22,423 nt of DNA, from assembly GCA_051651625.1 (NCBI GenBank), contig JBOFSQ010000023.1, positions 1 to 22,423 of the forward strand, read 5' to 3'. Below are positions 21,228 through 22,423 of the stretch, piece after piece. A program made the translations under genes and the position numbers. The notes below the pieces were generated by a model. That model worked only from the letters and a program-made list of their open reading frames with translations, was not told the origin of the DNA and did no database searches. Each line of letters begins with the position of its first letter. Within the stretch, counting starts at the first letter, position 1. The stretch is from JBOFSQ01 sp051651625. Its GTDB lineage: Bacteria > Planctomycetota > Planctomycetia > Pirellulales > Thermoguttaceae.

Positions 21228-22225
21228 ATGATCCTCCTACGCACACAAAACGTAAACACGATCAATAACAGAGGAGCAGCGTACCCGAAAATCGCACCAC
21301 TGACCGACATCGTATTGCAACAAATGCCGGGTGGCGGATACGGTTTCGTTCCCAACTTTTGTTCTGTCATCCAACGCAAGACGTGCATGTCTTTGAGGGC
21401 GTATGTCCACGCATCGTGCCCTTCGGACTTGACTTCCGTCAAACACGCCAAACCGCCGGACTGGTTGATAGCATCAACAAGTGGCTTAACGCTCGCCGAA
21501 GGTGCTGCGTTATCTTTGGTACAGTTGAACGCCCACACCACTGCGTCGGTATCGAATTGAACGCTGGGAGGGTTGGTTGAGACGGGAACGATTGTCGCTA
21601 TACGTCCGCGATTACGTCTTGAAAACTCCCACACCGCAGAGCCACCGCTACTCAAGCCGAATACAGAAACCTTGTTGGTGTCGATGGGATATTCGTCGAG
21701 AATCGCTTCAAAAACTTCCTGCGCGATTGTTAGCGGTGCATCTCCAATCCCTTCTGTCGAGAGCGATGATGTCCACGATGGATTGTCTTGCGGACATTGC
21801 GTTGCCATGATGTAACAATCAATGCTACTCGGACCAAGGAGCAAATCGAGAGTTGCTTGAATGTGTGCCAGTTGGCGTTTGTTGTCGTTGTCTGATTCTC
21901 CCTTGCCGTGAAACCAGACAACAAGCGGATACTTCTTCTTGGGATCGACGTGTGATGGTGTTCGGAGCCGAAAGCGGATCGGGTTGTTGTTGTAGCGACC
22001 GCCGGTGTAGTTGTATGTAACTTCGTCGAAACAGTCAATCGCTGTTGGGTTTGCCAAGAATCCTTCAACAGCGTGTTTCGCTGATTCTGCGGTTGTAATC
22101 TCAACAAGTTCACGCGACGCTACTTCGCGGATTTTCGCAGGGCTGATGACTGTGAGCTTTTTGAACGCGGCAGAATCGTCCAAGCTGGATACCGTCACCA
22201 AAAGACTAAAAATGATGGTGTACAT
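21224..22225 (-). CDS. Alpha/beta hydrolase with C-terminal membrane anchor
   Basis: A 333-residue hydrolase. Signal peptide about 1-18. The oxyanion region is LVVWFHGKGESDNDN at about 101-115, the nucleophile elbow GLSSGG at 190-195 with Ser192, Asp238 is the likely acid (NCTKDNAAPS) and His270 the base (EGHDAW). A hydrophobic helix at about 310-327 followed by RRRIM forms a C-terminal anchor with a basic inside end. The catalytic face would thus be outside the cytoplasm. It is a distant relative of the next gene with the same overall topology. ATG 22225 is chosen for its GAGGT ribosome site six bases upstream; the frame stays open to 22354 but overlaps the upstream gene. The stop overlaps the next start. 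Confidence 0.82.
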   Translation of the reverse strand: MYTIIFSLLVTVSSLDDSAAFKKLTVISPAKIREVASRELVEITTAESAKHAVEGFLANPTAIDCFDEVTYNYTGGRYNNNPIRFRLRTPSHVDPKKKYPLVVWFHGKGESDNDNKRQLAHIQATLDLLLGPSSIDCYIMATQCPQDNPSWTSSLSTEGIGDAPLTIAQEVFEAILDEYPIDTNKVSVFGLSSGGSAVWEFSRRNRGRIATIVPVSTNPPSVQFDTDAVVWAFNCTKDNAAPSASVKPLVDAINQSGGLACLTEVKSEGHDAWTYALKDMHVLRWMTEQKLGTKPYPPPGICCNTMSVSGAIFGYAAPLLLIVFTFCVRRRIM

Positions 22226-22233
22226 GAGTGACC

Positions 22234-22423
22234 TCAATCCATTCGCAGTGATGTAATCCATATCCAAGCGGTGCCGATGGTGGTAGAGATGGCGGCCATG
22301 ACGGTCACGAATGACAGTAGTGCGAGCCAAGAAAACGCTCCTAAACCGAGCCAAGTGTAGAGCGAGTAATACATCGCATCAATAGCTGGCGTCTGACGCA
22401 AAATGACGTATAGCACAATCAAG
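22234..22423 (-). CDS. Small membrane protein, C-terminal part (runs off window)
   Basis: The last 62 or so residues of a membrane protein whose start lies beyond the right edge. Two hydrophobic segments are visible, around YSLYTWLGLGAFSWLALLSF and VTVMAAISTTIGTAWIWI. Nothing identifies a family. Its stop (TGA at 22234) lies eight bases before the hydrolase start and contributes to that gene's ribosome site (TGAGGT), so the three genes form one operon. Confidence 0.55.
   Translation of the reverse strand, partial: LIVLYVILRQTPAIDAMYYSLYTWLGLGAFSWLALLSFVTVMAAISTTIGTAWIWITSLRMD

Overview
The window looks like a chromosomal segment of a planctomycete (Planctomycetota). The signs are two DUF1559 prepilin-like proteins next to a small carboxypeptidase-regulatory-like lipoprotein, a Cys-type sulfatase, a Q/P-rich lipoprotein ending in a DUF11 domain with two paralogous partner proteins, and a GntR-helix/sugar-sensor hybrid regulator. 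The genus cannot be fixed from sequence alone. Almost every gene lies on the minus strand; the only clear plus-strand gene is at 17186-18112.

Region 1 (1-7412) is a sialic-acid salvage cluster with mobile or selfish DNA inserted at several points. In transcription order it reads: secreted sialidase (6863-4842), a HepT/MntA toxin-antitoxin pair (4728-4001), secreted sialate O-acetylesterase (3940-2378), N-acetylneuraminate lyase (2169-1261) and a SUKH-type SMI1/KNR4 protein (1238-615). The three enzymes release, de-O-acetylate and cleave sialic acid. No sialic-acid transporter, ManNAc kinase or epimerase is in the window. The toxin-antitoxin pair sits between two perfect 28-bp direct repeats. 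A 160-bp REPIN-like inverted pair of palindromes lies between esterase and lyase. A third palindrome-rich element (6902-7089) lies just upstream of the sialidase and has cut off a VapC-like PIN toxin, leaving its antitoxin (7143-7412). At the left edge is the start of an IS630-type transposase, next to a truncated small gene.

Region 2 (7550-11745) holds a regulator, a lipoprotein and two DUF1559 prepilin-like proteins, all co-directional and closely spaced. The first DUF1559 gene carries a 23-bp run of a tetranucleotide repeat between its start codon and the prepilin helix, a layout that would allow phase variation.

Region 3 (11757-13443) is a stand-alone sulfatase with its own candidate promoter and a good intrinsic terminator. 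Region 4 (13474-18112) is a three-gene envelope operon (lipoprotein, secreted paralogue, Q/P-rich DUF11 lipoprotein) and a divergent secreted protein.

Region 5 (18204-22423) is mostly housekeeping: tRNA-Ser(GCU), a YhaM-like OB-fold/HD phosphohydrolase, PurN, and a pair of overlapping secreted or membrane-anchored alpha/beta hydrolases preceded by the end of a small membrane protein. Several plausible sigma70-type promoters are listed as features. No gene-free stretch exceeds 300 bases; the longest gaps hold the repeats and promoters listed.
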